From Alphaproteobacteria bacterium (GTDB taxonomy: Bacteria; Pseudomonadota; Alphaproteobacteria; Sphingomonadales; Emcibacteraceae): a DNA stretch of 64,000 nt. Under the pieces are notes generated by a model, which worked only from the letters and a program-made list of their open reading frames with translations, was not told where the DNA came from and searched no databases. A program made the position numbers and the translations under genes. The stretch lies in the NCBI GenBank assembly GCA_020446675.1, contig JAGREE010000007.1:1-64000 (forward strand). Direction: 5' to 3'. Shown piece by piece: positions 27,073 through 35,720 of this stretch; the first letter of the stretch is position 1; each line of letters starts with the position of its first letter.

Positions 27073-27084
27073 TGACATATGTCA
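27073..27084. promoter_or_regulatory. Palindrome upstream of hemA
   Basis: TGACATATGTCA, a perfect 12-bp palindrome about 120 bp before the hemA start, with TTGACA as a possible -35 hexamer inside it. Candidate operator for hemA. Confidence 0.4.
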
Positions 27085-27202
27085 TTTGAAATTTGGTCTT
27101 TAAGCTAATAAACTGCCAGTTATTGAAAAGTATATTTTTTCCTTCCTTTGTCAAAAAAACTAAGGTACGACAAAGTGAATGGATTTAGCTGGAATTATAG
27201 TA

Positions 27203-28423
27203 ATGAATTACGACCAAATATTTTCGTCAGCTTTAAGCGATATTAAAGAAGAAGGCCGATACCGTGTATTTATGGATATCGAGCGTAAAAAAGGCGAATT
27301 CCCAAAAGCGACATGGCATACAGAAAACGGTGAAAAAGAAATCGTCGTATGGTGTAGCAATGACTATCTGGGTATGGGGCAGCATCCCGACGTTATTAAA
27401 GCCATGAAGGATGCGATTGATAAGGTCGGTACCGGCTCGGGTGGTACCCGTAATATCAGCGGCACACATCATTACCATGTAATGCTTGAGGAAGAACTGG
27501 CAGATCTTCATAATAAGGAAGCAGGTCTTCTATTTACCTCAGGCTATATTTCAAATGAAACATCTATTTCAACAATTGCAAAACTGCTGCCAGGATGCAT
27601 TATTTATTCAGATGAACTCAATCATGCATCCATGATAAGCGGCGTGCTCAATGGGAAATGCCAGAAAAGAATTTTCAAACATAATAGCGTTGAGCATCTT
27701 GAAGACCTTATTAAAGCCGATGACCCGACACTTCCAAAAATCATATTGTTCGAGTCTGTTTATTCAATGGATGGTGATTTTGCGCCGATTGAAGAATTCT
27801 GCGATCTGGCCGACAAATATAATGCCATGACCTATATGGATGAGGTTCATGCGGTTGGTATGTACGGTCCCCGCGGCGGGGGTGTCGCCGAACAACGTGG
27901 TCTTATGGACCGTGTTGATATTATTGAAGGAACTTTGGGGAAGGCCTTTGGTCTTATGGGCGGCTATATCGCAGCATCAAAAAATATTGTTGACTGTGTT
28001 CGCAGCTTTGCCTCCGGCTTTATTTTTACCACATCATTGCCGCCAGCCCTGACCGCTGGCGCTCTGGCCAGTGTCCGCCATCTTAAAAAATCAAATGTTG
28101 AGCGGAAAATCCATCAGGAACGCGCAGCAAGATTAAAAGAAAAGTTGCGTGAAGCTAATCTGCCAGTGATGCCGTCCGACAGCCATATTGTACCGGTTCT
28201 TGTTGGCAACCCGGTTATTTGCAAAAAAGCGTCTGATATTCTGCTTGATGAATTTGGCATCTATGTGCAGCCGATTAATTTTCCGACTGTACCGCGGGGG
28301 ACAGAACGTCTTCGTTTTGCGCCAAACCCGCTACATGATGATGACATGATTGACCATCTGGTAAAATCATTAAGGGAAGTGTGGCAACGCCTGGATATCG
28401 ATAAATATTCAAAAGCGGCATAA
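27203..28423 (+). CDS. hemA: 5-aminolevulinate synthase
   Basis: PLP enzyme joining glycine and succinyl-CoA to 5-aminolevulinate, the committed step of haem synthesis in alphaproteobacteria (Shemin pathway). 406 residues from ATG 27203 ([11 protein letters not shown]), preferred over an upstream in-frame ATG at 27179 because it matches the family N-terminus. Seen: [49 protein letters not shown], and the Schiff-base lysine in [16 protein letters not shown]. hemB lies just upstream on the other strand. A small conserved gene follows at 28447. Confidence 0.96.
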   Translation: MNYDQIFSSALSDIKEEGRYRVFMDIERKKGEFPKATWHTENGEKEIVVWCSNDYLGMGQHPDVIKAMKDAIDKVGTGSGGTRNISGTHHYHVMLEEELADLHNKEAGLLFTSGYISNETSISTIAKLLPGCIIYSDELNHASMISGVLNGKCQKRIFKHNSVEHLEDLIKADDPTLPKIILFESVYSMDGDFAPIEEFCDLADKYNAMTYMDEVHAVGMYGPRGGGVAEQRGLMDRVDIIEGTLGKAFGLMGGYIAASKNIVDCVRSFASGFIFTTSLPPALTAGALASVRHLKKSNVERKIHQERAARLKEKLREANLPVMPSDSHIVPVLVGNPVICKKASDILLDEFGIYVQPINFPTVPRGTERLRFAPNPLHDDDMIDHLVKSLREVWQRLDIDKYSKAA

Positions 28424-28446
28424 ATTTAAGCGAAAGGGCCCGGACC

Positions 28447-28629
28447 ATGGACGAAAATGAATTTATTATTGAATTCATTGCCATGGGAAACTCTGTCAAA
28501 GTGACCTGTATTGACCTGAAATCAGGGCGGGAGGTTTCCACAATCGGCCCGGCCAACCTTTCAAAAGATCAGCTCAGTAAAGCCGCAATCAACAAAATGC
28601 ACTATGTTCTGAAAAAAGAGCAGTCCTGA
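28447..28629 (+). CDS. Small conserved protein (DUF6898-like)
   Basis: 60-residue cytoplasmic protein starting MDENEFIIEFIAMGNSVKV, with the GNSVKV...D..SG.EVS..GP pattern of a small alphaproteobacterial family I recall as DUF6898. No catalytic motif, membrane segment or cysteine is visible. It follows hemA by 23 bp and is likely cotranscribed. Function unknown. Confidence 0.7.
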   Translation: MDENEFIIEFIAMGNSVKVTCIDLKSGREVSTIGPANLSKDQLSKAAINKMHYVLKKEQS

Positions 28630-28641
28630 ATTTATAGACCT

Positions 28642-28935
28642 CTAGCGTTTTTTTACCAATGTTACGCCGCCTGGGCCAATCAGCACATCATCACTTTGCA
28701 GTTTATAAACCTGGGCAATGCCGGGAGCGACAAATATTTTAATCTCATCCCCTTTTTTTTCATAATCAAATTCTGCAAGTCTGCTGCCGATCATTGACTG
28801 GCTTACTCTGCCATCTGGTTTGAAATCCATCACGACAGCCCCCTGCATGGCGCGGTATTGCCCGGAAAAACCGCCCCCGCAAGCGGTTAGCAACAATAAA
28901 ATTAAAAATGTAAAATATTTGGATATTTTTTTCAT
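28642..28935 (-). CDS. Small lipoprotein of unknown function
   Basis: 97 residues: a Lys-rich n-region, a Leu-rich hydrophobic core and the lipobox LLTAC with Cys19 followed by GGG, so a lipoprotein. The mature 75-odd residues are rich in beta-type sequence with no motif I recognise. It converges with the hemA transcript 12 bp away. Real by its clean signal sequence and length; role unknown. Confidence 0.7.
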   Translation of the reverse strand: MKKISKYFTFLILLLLTACGGGFSGQYRAMQGAVVMDFKPDGRVSQSMIGSRLAEFDYEKKGDEIKIFVAPGIAQVYKLQSDDVLIGPGGVTLVKKR

Positions 28936-29115
28936 TTGTTTCTCGCTAAATAAGTGAAACCTTCATCTATAATGGCAGGTGAAGCTGAACATAAACTGAA
29001 TTATTTAAAAACTCTTTATCCTTTAACTATCAGTTTCGATAAATAACAGGGGCATTAGCAGTAGCTGTTTGAAACTGCTTATTTGCTGCAATTCGTATAC
29101 GGGGTCTGCCGTCCT

Positions 29116-30507
29116 TTAAAAATTATCGGCAATTTCATCCAGAAAATTTTCCATGACCATATAATAATTGGAAAGCCCGGTAATGGTTACATATTCATCA
29201 TCAATCAGGCCGCCGGTGCCTTCCAGACGCATAAGAAGTATGCTGCTGCCCTGCGGTGTAAACCAGCGGGCGTCACAGCCACCAGTTTCATGCATCAGGC
29301 TTGGGAAGCGACCTTGTTTTAACAGAGCGCGCATCAGGTCAAGAAGCGCTGCATCATCCGCTTCGATACTAACCGGATCGGCACTGTTCATAATTTCCAG
29401 CTTTGAATTTTTCAGGGCATTTTTTATTTTTTCCATGATGGCGGTCACCGTTAATATTGGTGGATAGCGCAGATCAATGGTTGCTTCAGCCATCGCCGGA
29501 ACAGCATTTGTCGCTTCTCCACCCTTTAGAGTGCCCAGATTGAATGTAATATTGCTCTGATGGTCAATATCACCATATGAAAACTGCTGTTTCACACTCT
29601 CTATATCATCATAAAGCAGGTCGATGGCGGATTTTCCTTCCCACGGGCGGGAGCCGTGAGCGGCTTTTCCGGTGGCGGTTAGTTTAATCTGCAAAATTCC
29701 TTTTTCAGAAATTGACGGGTTCAAAGGATGCCCACCATCCGGGTTGAATACGACCTTGGCTTTTAATCCATAATCCTGAGTTAAATGTGCGGTGCCGTTA
29801 AAGCCGCCGATCTGTTCATCCGTTGTCATGACAAGAGCATAATTTTCAAAATGAGGATTTTGGCTGTTGTCGAGAAAAAGTTTGATCATGCCTGCTGTCG
29901 CGGCCTTCATGTCGCTGATCCCCCGGCCATGCAGGGTATTGCCGATCACTTTAGGCGTATAGGAACTAAGATCAGGATTATCAACCACATCCAGATGGCC
30001 TAAAAATATAAGATCAAAATCAAAGCTATCCTTTTTGCTTATGATCATTGACTGAGCACCATTTTTTTCAAATCTTCGGATGATATATCCACTGCCTTTA
30101 AAAAGCTTTTCCACATAATCAGTGATCGCGAGGCAGGCATCCAGATTTGTCGAGTAAGAAGGGATCGAAACCAGATCAGATGTTAGTTTGACCAGTTGGT
30201 CCTGTAATATTGATAGTTCTTGTTCACTATATTTGCGGGGGCTTTTATTTTCGTTGCCGATAATCTGATAGGCGCGGGCTGTTTCATCCTTTGCAAAAAG
30301 CGGATGGCCGGATAATTCAGTAGATTGAATATCAAAAGAAGATATCTCCTGCGTAAAGGCGGTGGAGCTAAAACCAAAAACCAGCACAGCGAGAAGCGAA
30401 TGCCATTGGAACAGGACATATGAAATGTACTTTAGGGGCTTGCTAAATATGGTGCGTCTCTTTTTTATGAAGATAATAATTAAAATAAAACCTATACATA
30501 TATTCAA
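29116..30507 (-). CDS. Exported M20-family metallopeptidase
   Basis: M20 (ArgE/DapE/CPG2-like) exopeptidase or amidohydrolase, up to 463 residues. Seen: first zinc His and catalytic Asp in FLGHLDVVD, bridging Asp in GRGISDMKAA, general-base segment TTDEQIGG, Asp in NPDGGHP, the lid-domain TGKAAHGSRPWEGKSA and the last ligand region HETGGCDARWF. In the base segment the usual EE pair is EQ, so one expected zinc-ligand Glu is Gln. Two hydrophobic stretches precede the domain (about 4-14 and 33-52), so the true start may lie inside the frame and the second stretch be the signal peptide. Monocistronic, divergent from metY. Confidence 0.82.
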   Translation of the reverse strand: MNICIGFILIIIFIKKRRTIFSKPLKYISYVLFQWHSLLAVLVFGFSSTAFTQEISSFDIQSTELSGHPLFAKDETARAYQIIGNENKSPRKYSEQELSILQDQLVKLTSDLVSIPSYSTNLDACLAITDYVEKLFKGSGYIIRRFEKNGAQSMIISKKDSFDFDLIFLGHLDVVDNPDLSSYTPKVIGNTLHGRGISDMKAATAGMIKLFLDNSQNPHFENYALVMTTDEQIGGFNGTAHLTQDYGLKAKVVFNPDGGHPLNPSISEKGILQIKLTATGKAAHGSRPWEGKSAIDLLYDDIESVKQQFSYGDIDHQSNITFNLGTLKGGEATNAVPAMAEATIDLRYPPILTVTAIMEKIKNALKNSKLEIMNSADPVSIEADDAALLDLMRALLKQGRFPSLMHETGGCDARWFTPQGSSILLMRLEGTGGLIDDEYVTITGLSNYYMVMENFLDEIADNF

Positions 30508-30512
30508 ATTAC

Positions 30513-30566
30513 GTCAACGAATTAGCTGATTAACCGGTTGACTATTTTGCTTACAGAAAGCTGATT
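30513..30566. promoter_or_regulatory. metY leader / divergent control region
   Basis: GTCAAC (30513-30518) and GTTGAC (30537-30542) form an inverted repeat around GCTGATTAACCG, and the octamer AGCTGATT occurs at 30524-30531 and again at 30559-30566. The segment recalls the loop of SAM-II/SAM-V riboswitches, but their 3' conserved GCTAAA part is not seen. Either a diverged riboswitch, an operator pair, or chance. Confidence 0.3.
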
Positions 30567-30629
30567 GGAATTGATTTTTTTGTATGGTACAAATTTTACG
30601 GCCCACAAATAATTTTTAAGGAACAAGTT

Positions 30630-31916
30630 ATGTCTGATAATTATAAATTTTCAACTCTGGCGCTTCATGCAGGACAAAATCCGGACCCGACCACAGGCGC
30701 ATGTGCGACACCAATTTACCAAACGACCGCCTATAAATTTAATAATACCGAACATGCGGCCAATTTATTTAACTTAAAAGAGTTTGGAAATATTTACACA
30801 CGCCTGATGAACCCGACAACGGGGGTGCTTGAAGAACGTATGGCAGCGCTAGAAGGCGGGGCGGCATCCCTTGCAGTTTCCAGCGGCCATGCGGCGCAAT
30901 TTACCGTTTTTCACATGCTGCTTGAACCTGGTGATGAAATTCTGGCATCCAACAAGCTTTATGGCGGTTCAATTACGCAAATGGGCACCAGTTTTAAGAA
31001 ATTCGGCTGGAAAACAACATTTGTTGATCCCAAACCTGAAAATTTCAAAGCGGCTTTGAATGACAAGGTTAAAGCGATTTTTGTTGAAAGCCTTGCCAAT
31101 CCCGGGGGTATTGTTACGGACCTTGCCGGTATTGCAAAAGTCGCCAAAGAAGCTGGGATTGTTTTTGTCGTTGATAACACTCTGGCAACACCTTATCTGT
31201 GCCGACCGATTGAGCATGGGGCGGATATTGTTGTTCACAGCTTAACAAAATTTTTGGGCGGTCACGGCAACAGCATGGGCGGCGTTATTGTGGATAGCGG
31301 TAAATTTGACTGGATGAAAGATGATAAATACCCGACATTTTCACAGCCCTGTCCCAGTTATCATGGGATGGTATTGGGCGATGTTTTTGGCCCTGCGATG
31401 GGCAATATTGCTTTTGCCATTGCCTGCCGGGTTCTGTCACTTCGTGATATAGGGCAGTGCCTGTCACCGCAAAATTCCTTTTATATTCTAAACGGCATTG
31501 AAACATTACCGCTTCGTATGCAGCGTCACTGTGATAATGCACTTGCGGTCGCCAAACATTTAAAAGCGCATGATAAAATTTCATGGGTGTCCTATGCGGG
31601 ACTTAGTGATAATCCTTACCACGCACTTCAGCAGAAATATATGCCAAAAGGGGCCGGGGCCGTTATGACGCTTGGTTTGAAAGGCGGCTATGATGCCGGA
31701 GTAAAAATGGTTGAATCAGTAAAATTATTAACCCATCTCGCCAATATCGGCGATGCACGCAGCCTGATTATTCATCCGGCATCAACAACCCATCGTCAAC
31801 TTGATGAAGCCGGACAAATTGCTGCCGGTGCAGGACCCGATGTTATCCGTCTTTCAATCGGGATTGAGGATGTTGATGATATCATTGCTGATCTGGATCA
31901 GGCAATGAACAGCTAA
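30630..31916 (+). CDS. metY: O-acetylhomoserine sulfhydrylase (aminocarboxypropyltransferase)
   Basis: PLP enzyme making homocysteine directly from O-acetylhomoserine and sulfide, 428 residues, typical MetY length. Seen: TLALHAGQNPDPTTGACATPIYQT, YTRLMNPTTGVLEERMAALEGG, FVVDNTLATPYLCRPIEHGADI, and the Schiff-base lysine in VVHSLTKFLGGHGNSMGG. The length and the large insert separate it from metC/metB. GGAACA ribosome binding site 8 bp before ATG. Ends in a clear terminator. With metC at 13096 the cell seems to have both trans-sulfuration and direct sulfhydrylation genes. Confidence 0.95.
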   Translation: MSDNYKFSTLALHAGQNPDPTTGACATPIYQTTAYKFNNTEHAANLFNLKEFGNIYTRLMNPTTGVLEERMAALEGGAASLAVSSGHAAQFTVFHMLLEPGDEILASNKLYGGSITQMGTSFKKFGWKTTFVDPKPENFKAALNDKVKAIFVESLANPGGIVTDLAGIAKVAKEAGIVFVVDNTLATPYLCRPIEHGADIVVHSLTKFLGGHGNSMGGVIVDSGKFDWMKDDKYPTFSQPCPSYHGMVLGDVFGPAMGNIAFAIACRVLSLRDIGQCLSPQNSFYILNGIETLPLRMQRHCDNALAVAKHLKAHDKISWVSYAGLSDNPYHALQQKYMPKGAGAVMTLGLKGGYDAGVKMVESVKLLTHLANIGDARSLIIHPASTTHRQLDEAGQIAAGAGPDVIRLSIGIEDVDDIIADLDQAMNS

Positions 31917-31937
31917 CAGATAAGTCCAACTATTAGA

Positions 31938-31967
31938 AAAGGCCACATTGTAAACAGTGTGGCCTTT
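31938..31967. terminator. Terminator after metY
   Basis: AAAGGCCACATTG / CAGTGTGGCCTTT stem (13 bp with one wobble) and a TAAA loop, then a T-rich stretch. Lies between convergent metY and a methyltransferase gene and can act in both directions. Confidence 0.9.
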
Positions 31968-31971
31968 GATT

Positions 31972-32670
31972 TTATTTTGCTCTTGAAAACCATGCGTGAA
32001 TAAAAAGAGCCTGATAAAATAAATTTGGTTTTTCAAAACCGCTCTCCAAGATCATTTTCTCAATGTCATCTTTGGTGCTGATGGCGACATCTTTCCCCAA
32101 GGTTTTTGAAATATTTTCAACCTGTTCATCACTAATTCCAGCATATTTCCACATGCGGACCCATACTTCAAACAGTGTTTTATAGTCATCTGAAGACATA
32201 TCGGCTGAAAGATCAGCATTGATCATATAGCCACCCTTATGGAGGAGAGAAGCCACTTTGGTGAAGAATTTTTTACGGTCAACGGGGTTTATCAGAAACT
32301 GGGAAACGAGGAGGGCAGTGGCTGCATGAAATGGCTCAGATGAGGGCAGGGTATCAATATAGCCTTCGTGGAATGTGCATCGGCTTTCTATATTATTTTT
32401 CTTTGCCCGTTCTTTGCATATATCGAGCATCGCTTTGGCGGGCTCAACAAGGGTGAATTTCCAGCCGGGAAAGGCATTGGCCAGATATAAAAGCTCGTCA
32501 CCCGTGCCGACCCCGATACAGAGTATATTGGCGTTTTCGGGAAGCTCGCCTAATACCAGCCTTATGGCTAAATGCATTGCGTCTTTTAATGGGGCCGTTT
32601 TTTCCCATTGTTTGTCATATTTTTTTGCGTGTTCGGAATCAAAATGCGTTGGTGATTTTTCTGATGTCAT
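31972..32670 (-). CDS. Class I SAM-dependent methyltransferase
   Basis: Soluble 232-residue Rossmann methyltransferase. Seen: motif I region ILCIGVGTGDELLYLANAFPGWKFTLVEPAKAML, with the GxGxG loop GVGTG and acidic Glu at the end of strand 2, then motif post-I and an active-site helix region with FHAATALLVSQFLI. The substrate cannot be read off; it belongs to the broad ubiE/tRNA-cmo5U methyltransferase-like group. Monocistronic. Confidence 0.82.
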   Translation of the reverse strand: MTSEKSPTHFDSEHAKKYDKQWEKTAPLKDAMHLAIRLVLGELPENANILCIGVGTGDELLYLANAFPGWKFTLVEPAKAMLDICKERAKKNNIESRCTFHEGYIDTLPSSEPFHAATALLVSQFLINPVDRKKFFTKVASLLHKGGYMINADLSADMSSDDYKTLFEVWVRMWKYAGISDEQVENISKTLGKDVAISTKDDIEKMILESGFEKPNLFYQALFIHAWFSRAK

Positions 32671-32761
32671 GATCTACCCTCAATTTTATTTTGTTATGTT
32701 ATAACAATTGATATGATATTTTATTCAAAAAGATCAAGAGGGCTACGCTGAAAAAAAATTT

Positions 32762-33445
32762 TTAAAGACAAACTTTATTATATCGTTCATTTTCCCTGGC
32801 AAACATTTCCTTGATAACATCGCCGTCTGATGGCTCGACTTCCAATGTTTCTGGGTCCCATTGATGTCTGGGCGTTGCGAAAAAATCACCTCCGTAAATA
32901 TGAATTCCACCAGTGAAGCGAAGCAATGGATTGGTAACAGAATGAATTGCGTCGGCTTCCATGGTTGTCACGTCCCCTTCAAAAAGGCAATTGGCGGTCA
33001 CGGCTTCTATTCCATTTTCACCCTGTTTCCATAAAATATTATCCTCACGACCGGTATATATCCCGATGAGGGCCCACATTTCATGATCATGTGGCAGTAA
33101 ATTCATTTGTGGTGTCCAGGCCGCCGCAAATATGGTTAGTGTTGGCGAAGATAGAAGCACATCAAGTCCAGCTTTTGATGGGTCTCCCAGTGTTTTTAGA
33201 ACGGAACCATGATCAGATACAGCACGGGCCAAGACTTCCCTTACGGCGGATCTGGCGTCTGTTTCCATATGGGCTTTAATACAGTCTTCCACGAAACGGT
33301 CCCTGTCAAACGGTCTGGATTGACCTTTTGCAAGATCAACTCTGGTCTTACCCGGCTTTTGCTGGCCTATCGCTATTGTCGTTGAGGTTGTTATGGCGGC
33401 CGTTCCGGCTATTAAAAAATTGCGACGAGAAAAATTAGAGGCCAC
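32762..33445 (-). CDS. Tat-exported cupin-fold protein
   Basis: 227 residues. The N-terminus SNFSRRNFLIAGTAA is a twin-arginine signal. The rest resembles the predicted metal-dependent double-stranded beta-helix (cysteine-dioxygenase-like, COG5553) group: an alpha-helical start, then PQMNLLPHDHEMWALIGIYTG with the HxH metal pair and Glu expected of a cupin metal site, and a later His in AIHSVTN. An export signal is unusual for this group, whose known members are cytosolic. Divergent from an HxlR-type regulator 155 bp away, which probably controls it. Substrate unknown. Confidence 0.75.
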   Translation of the reverse strand: MASNFSRRNFLIAGTAAITTSTTIAIGQQKPGKTRVDLAKGQSRPFDRDRFVEDCIKAHMETDARSAVREVLARAVSDHGSVLKTLGDPSKAGLDVLLSSPTLTIFAAAWTPQMNLLPHDHEMWALIGIYTGREDNILWKQGENGIEAVTANCLFEGDVTTMEADAIHSVTNPLLRFTGGIHIYGGDFFATPRHQWDPETLEVEPSDGDVIKEMFARENERYNKVCL

Positions 33446-33600
33446 TTCATTCTCCTTTAAGATAAATCGGGGTCAAAATCTAATAAGCTGCCCTTTATGG
33501 TAAGGAGAATTAAATTGCCTTCAAGTCAATAATCTGGACTTGATCAGGGTATGGCACTAAGCTTTACTGCTTATTTCATTGATAAACAGGAGGGCTTACT

Positions 33601-34281
33601 ATGTCGACATTTGGTCAGTTTTGCCCAATTGCACTTGCATCAGAAATTCTGACCCAAAAATGGATGTTGCTTATCGTCCGGGAATTAAATGCTGGAAGCA
33701 AAAGATTTAATGATATCCGTCGCGGTGTTCCCAGAATTTCTGCCACTTTGCTTAAACAAAGACTTGATCAGCTGGAATTGGCAGGGGCATTGATTAAAAA
33801 GCCAATGGATAATGGTGCAGGGGATGAATATTTACTTACTGATGCTGGTCGGGAATTAAAAAATATATTGGGCGCCATTGGTGAATGGGGGCAAAGATGG
33901 GCTAGGGATATATCCCCGGAAGATCTTGACCCCGGTTGGCTTGTATGGGCAATGCACAGGCGCATTGATACTAGCCGGATGCCAAAAGGAAGAACGGTAC
34001 TGGAAATAGAATTTACGGATGCGCCAAAATCACAACGTTTTTTCTGGCTTCTTTGTCATAAAGATAATGTAGATGTCTGCATAAAACCCCCAGGATATGA
34101 CACGGACTTGACTATAAAAACGGATGTTCTGACACTCGCAAAAGTATGGCGTGGTATTGGTGAATTAAAAAAAGAGATATCCTGCGGGCACATCACACTA
34201 GAAGGTAAAAATGATCTTAAAAAACAATTTCCAAATTGGTTGCTACTTAGTATTTTTGCAAAAATAAAAAAACAAAAGTGA
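33601..34281 (+). CDS. HxlR-type regulator with C-terminal SCP2-like domain
   Basis: 226 residues. The N-terminal 100 residues are an HxlR winged helix: FCPIALASEILTQKWMLLIVRELNAG with the leading Cys seen in redox/aldehyde-sensing HxlR proteins, then RFNDIRRGVPRISATLLKQRLDQLE. The C-terminal half (about 115-220) looks like an SCP2 sterol-carrier-type ligand pocket. Strong AGGAGGG ribosome binding site. Divergent from the Tat-exported cupin gene and upstream of an APC permease, so likely a ligand-responsive repressor of one or both. The ligand is unknown. Confidence 0.82.
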   Translation: MSTFGQFCPIALASEILTQKWMLLIVRELNAGSKRFNDIRRGVPRISATLLKQRLDQLELAGALIKKPMDNGAGDEYLLTDAGRELKNILGAIGEWGQRWARDISPEDLDPGWLVWAMHRRIDTSRMPKGRTVLEIEFTDAPKSQRFFWLLCHKDNVDVCIKPPGYDTDLTIKTDVLTLAKVWRGIGELKKEISCGHITLEGKNDLKKQFPNWLLLSIFAKIKKQK

Positions 34282-34403
34282 GTGACTATCAATCAAGACA
34301 AATTATTCATTGTTTGACCCAAAGTGCAAAAATTTAAATTGAAATAAAAGATGCATTGGATGTTTTTTTCGCTAAACTGAAAAAAATATAATGAGGGATT
34401 ATA

Positions 34404-35720
34404 ATGTCTGAGGGAACATCTAAAAAACTGCTTGGCTTTTGGGATCTGATGGGTATATCGCTTGGTCAGATTATTGGCACCGGGGTTGTGGTGCTGACCG
34501 GGATCAGTATCAGTATGACAGGTTATGGTGCGCCCTGGGCTTTTATATTTGCTCTGGCAATTGTTGCTATCCCGACCATCTGTATTGCGGCTTTGGGATC
34601 TGCCGTGCCCAATACCGGGGGTAATTATACCTATGTGCGTGATTTTCTTGGGCCAAGGACTTCTTTTCTTTATCTGTCGCTATTGATTTCGGGACAGGTG
34701 ATTCTGGCCAGTTTTGCGATCGGTTTTGCCGAATACGCATCAGAACTTTTTCCAGGCATTAACCTGACCTTTACCGCCGCTTTTATTATGGTGCTTTGTT
34801 ATCTGGCCAATTTATTCGGGATCAAGACAGCCGCCCGGTTCCAAAGCATTATGGTGTTGGTTCTTGTCGGGTCGCTTATTTTTTATATTTTGTCAGGCCT
34901 CGGCCATATTGATGATTACAGCCATTATAGCTCAGCGGGTGATGTGTTACCCAATGGATTTGGCGGTTTTTTTGCCGCAGCATTCCTGCTTCGTCTTAGC
35001 CTGATTGGGTCTGAATTTGTTTCTGAATTTGGCGGGGAAATGGAAAATCCCGGAAAAACGATTCCATTGGTCATGGGACTTTCGCTGCTTCTGGTGGTGG
35101 TGCTTTATATTGGCATTGCCATCGTTGCGACAGGTGTATTGCCGCTTGAGGAGGTATTGGGAAAAAATCTGGCAGCAACGGCTGAAGTTGTTTTTTCACC
35201 GCCGGTTTATATTGCCTTTATCGGTGGTGGTATTATGATTTCCCTGGTCACATCCCTTAATGCAATTTTTGCCTGGTGTACACGGGGGCTTTATATGGCA
35301 ACGGAGGATGGCTGGCTGCCCATAAAGCTGGCGGCAAAAAATAAATATGGCACACCTTATATTTATTTGACGGTCTTTTTCATTGTCGGGATTACGCCGA
35401 TCCTGACCGGGCTCAGTCTTGAATATGTGTCAATTCTTGGGAACGCGGTGGGGGCAATTTTCGGATTGTTTCCTGTTGTTGCGCTTTTTAATCTGTCCAA
35501 TCGAAATCCGGAAGCCTATAAAAAAGCCCCGTTCAGATTGCCGGTCTGGGCAACCAAGCTATTCCCGATGATCGCTGTTATAATTTATGGCTACGGGATC
35601 TATTCCTCATGGGATTTTATCGGCAATACAGGCTGGTTCATGCTTGCCGGTTACGTAGTGCTGATCATAGGGTATATTGCGATCCGGCAAAAGCATGTCA
35701 GGGCCTGTCAGGAAAACTAA
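34404..35720 (+). CDS. APC-family amino acid permease
   Basis: Twelve-helix amino-acid/polyamine transporter of the APC superfamily, 438 residues. Seen: the first helix with GQIIGTGVVVLTGI (the unwound GxG substrate motif), AALGSAVPNTGGNYTYVRDFLGPRTSF in helix 2-3, and SLNAIFAWCTRGLYMATEDGWLP in the helix 8 loop. Substrate unknown; neighbours are PLP enzymes and an amino-acid kinase-like gene, which suggests import of an unusual amino acid or amine. GAGGG ribosome binding site. Its stop overlaps the end of the convergent class V PLP gene by 4 bp. Confidence 0.9.
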   Translation: MSEGTSKKLLGFWDLMGISLGQIIGTGVVVLTGISISMTGYGAPWAFIFALAIVAIPTICIAALGSAVPNTGGNYTYVRDFLGPRTSFLYLSLLISGQVILASFAIGFAEYASELFPGINLTFTAAFIMVLCYLANLFGIKTAARFQSIMVLVLVGSLIFYILSGLGHIDDYSHYSSAGDVLPNGFGGFFAAAFLLRLSLIGSEFVSEFGGEMENPGKTIPLVMGLSLLLVVVLYIGIAIVATGVLPLEEVLGKNLAATAEVVFSPPVYIAFIGGGIMISLVTSLNAIFAWCTRGLYMATEDGWLPIKLAAKNKYGTPYIYLTVFFIVGITPILTGLSLEYVSILGNAVGAIFGLFPVVALFNLSNRNPEAYKKAPFRLPVWATKLFPMIAVIIYGYGIYSSWDFIGNTGWFMLAGYVVLIIGYIAIRQKHVRACQEN

